DNA of 6,229 bases from an uncultured Lachnospiraceae bacterium (GTDB taxonomy: Bacteria > Bacillota > Clostridia > Lachnospirales > Lachnospiraceae): the NCBI GenBank assembly GCA_937901625.1, contig CALDIE010000155.1:1-6229 (forward strand), written 5' to 3'. Positions 4,830 to 6,229 of the stretch are shown one piece after another (positions within the stretch are counted from its first letter, which is position 1; each line of letters starts with the position of its first letter). The notes beneath the pieces are model-generated. The model was given only the letters and a program-made list of their open reading frames with translations, had not been told where the DNA came from and made no database searches. Both the position numbers and the translations under genes were made by a program.

Positions 4830-6229
4830 ATGAAAAATATAAGAAGAGCAATTTCTATGCTGATGGCGTTGATTTTTGTGCTGACCGGATGTACGCAGAA
4901 TGTAGCACAGATTCAGGATGGAGATATAAATCTAAGTCAAGAAAATAGTTCCGAAGATAATAAGGATACATCAGATGGGAACAATCTTTCTATGCCCTTG
5001 CAAGAAAATGCTATTACGGAAGAACAATCATATTCAACGGAAATCATTTCTGATATTAGTGTTGAACAAAGTAGTCTTTCATTGGATGATGTAAATCATG
5101 CGTATCAGCTGAAAGAGCCTGACTTTTATGGAATCAATGACCCGGATTTTATAGAGTACATAGAGGCTATTATATCATCCGAACTTGAGGCAGAGTTAAC
5201 CGAGGATTGTATAGTAGAGGATGTAAGCGCAATTTATATTTCAAAAGAGTATATAGAAGAATTGGTATACAATTCTAAGGAAAACATATACTTCGGGTAT
5301 TCTCTTGAGGATGTAGAGAGAAGTTTTGAAGGGACAAAATACGTTTTTTCGTTAGGTGACGATGGGACGACTGTGGTTACTGAATTTGAGGATTATAATG
5401 ACATTTTTAATCAGGTTGTAAGAAATGTTGCGATTGGAACCGGAGTGATATTGATAAGTGTGACGGTTTCTGTGGTTACAGATGGTATGGGAGCATATGC
5501 TGTAAGTGCGATTTTTGCGGCATCTGCTAAGGAAGCAGCAGAATTTGCTTTGTTATCAGGGGTTACTTCGGCTGTACTGACGACAGTTGTTGAGGGCTAT
5601 AGGACAGGCAATTGGAGAGAAGCTTCTAAGGACGCATTGTTAGTAGGTAGTGAAGATTTTAGGTCTGGTGCATTAACTGGAATGATAGTAGGAGCAACTT
5701 ACGAAAGTCTATTATTAAAAATGGCTTCACTAGGTGGACTAACAATGAATGAAGTTGCTTTAATATTAAAGGAAAACAATCTTTCGGCAAGGTTTTTGAG
5801 GCAGATCCATACATATGATGAGTATAAAGAGATTGTAGAAATTGCAGAAAAAGCAGGACTTACTATTGAAGAGTTTGCTAATATTTGTATCAGAACCAAA
5901 TATCCTCTCGAAGTGATGAAATTGATTCGAAATGCAGAGGAAGTGACAATATATGATCAGGCAAGGCTATTTCCCGTGGTAATAAATGATCAAGTAGCCC
6001 TGATTAGAGATATTGATTTATCATATGAGAGTGATTTGGCAGGGCGTACAGTAACCAATCTTGAAAGGATGAAATTAGGAAATCCGCCGATTAATCCATT
6101 GACGGGTGAATCCTATGAATTACATCATATAGGACAAACAGTAGATTCGCCATTAGCTATCCTGACAATGGAGGAGCATAGAGGATCAGGGAATTATTCG
6201 ACTTTACATGACTCTAATACTCAAGGTGT
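4830..6229 (+). CDS. Lipoprotein polymorphic toxin with C-terminal LHH nuclease domain (3' end cut by window)
   Basis: The frame is open from ATG 4830 to the window end: 466 residues, no stop. The N-terminus is a lipoprotein signal, with basic residues (KNIRR) and a hydrophobic core ending in lipobox LTGC (Cys21), so the protein should be exported and lipid-anchored. Residues 22 to about 90 are a polar Asn/Asp/Ser/Glu linker. An acidic region follows to about 190. Residues 196-255 are strongly hydrophobic and small-residue rich (GTGVILISVTVSVV is one part), resembling the membrane-active segment of toxins. Next come helical stretches and ALIRDIDLSY (390-399), then NLERMKLGNPPINPLTG (410-426) and ELHHIGQ (430-436, His432-His433). 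EEHRGSGNYSTLH (448-460) adds further His. This is the LHH group of the HNH/Endonuclease VII superfamily, a predicted DNase used in polymorphic toxins. From the family I expect only a few tens of residues to be missing. The immunity gene is expected next, outside the window. Nuclease family: high confidence; toxin role: inferred. Confidence 0.85.
   Translation, partial: MKNIRRAISMLMALIFVLTGCTQNVAQIQDGDINLSQENSSEDNKDTSDGNNLSMPLQENAITEEQSYSTEIISDISVEQSSLSLDDVNHAYQLKEPDFYGINDPDFIEYIEAIISSELEAELTEDCIVEDVSAIYISKEYIEELVYNSKENIYFGYSLEDVERSFEGTKYVFSLGDDGTTVVTEFEDYNDIFNQVVRNVAIGTGVILISVTVSVVTDGMGAYAVSAIFAASAKEAAEFALLSGVTSAVLTTVVEGYRTGNWREASKDALLVGSEDFRSGALTGMIVGATYESLLLKMASLGGLTMNEVALILKENNLSARFLRQIHTYDEYKEIVEIAEKAGLTIEEFANICIRTKYPLEVMKLIRNAEEVTIYDQARLFPVVINDQVALIRDIDLSYESDLAGRTVTNLERMKLGNPPINPLTGESYELHHIGQTVDSPLAILTMEEHRGSGNYSTLHDSNTQG

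Noticed and set aside
5699..5899. 66-codon open frame on the - strand inside the toxin gene
   Set aside because: It is antisense to the long toxin frame, and it has no ribosome site or motif that I can see.

Overview
The window looks like a chromosomal segment from a Gram-positive anaerobe of the class Clostridia, most likely a Lachnospiraceae-type gut bacterium. This is inferred from the purine-rich AGGAGG-type ribosome sites, a GC-rich intrinsic terminator, a Sec signal peptide and a lipobox, a surface protein with a Pro/Glu/Thr-rich stalk, and a C-terminal LHH nuclease of a kind I associate with these genomes. No marker gene fixes the species. All genes are on the + strand.

Region 1 (1-2563) is a compact, relatively GC-rich operon. 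It holds the tail of an unidentified upstream gene, a FecCD-type ABC permease (76-1056), its FecE-type ATPase (1053-1814, starting at a TTG inside the permease stop) and a stand-alone precorrin-2 dehydrogenase / siroheme synthase N-domain protein (1836-2399). A strong rho-independent terminator at 2534-2563 closes it. The permease and ATPase would import an iron chelate, heme, corrinoid or related metal complex. The dehydrogenase makes sirohydrochlorin on the route to siroheme or cobalamin. The three therefore form a metal/tetrapyrrole acquisition and synthesis unit. The substrate-binding protein is not visible in the window.

Region 2 (2564-6229) is visibly richer in A+T and differs in codon use. 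It starts with a short leader containing a possible 12-codon ORF. A 707-residue surface protein (2674-4797) follows, with a signal peptide, a large ectodomain, a Pro/Glu/Thr stalk, a single membrane anchor and a polar cytoplasmic tail. Thirty-two bases later comes a second gene (4830 to beyond the window end) that runs open off the edge. It encodes a predicted lipoprotein whose C-terminus is an LHH-type HNH/Endonuclease VII superfamily nuclease, the kind of module used as the warhead of bacterial polymorphic toxins.

The most interesting feature is this second pair: a membrane-anchored surface protein co-encoded with a lipid-anchored, probably membrane-translocating nuclease toxin. The expected immunity gene should lie just downstream, outside the window.
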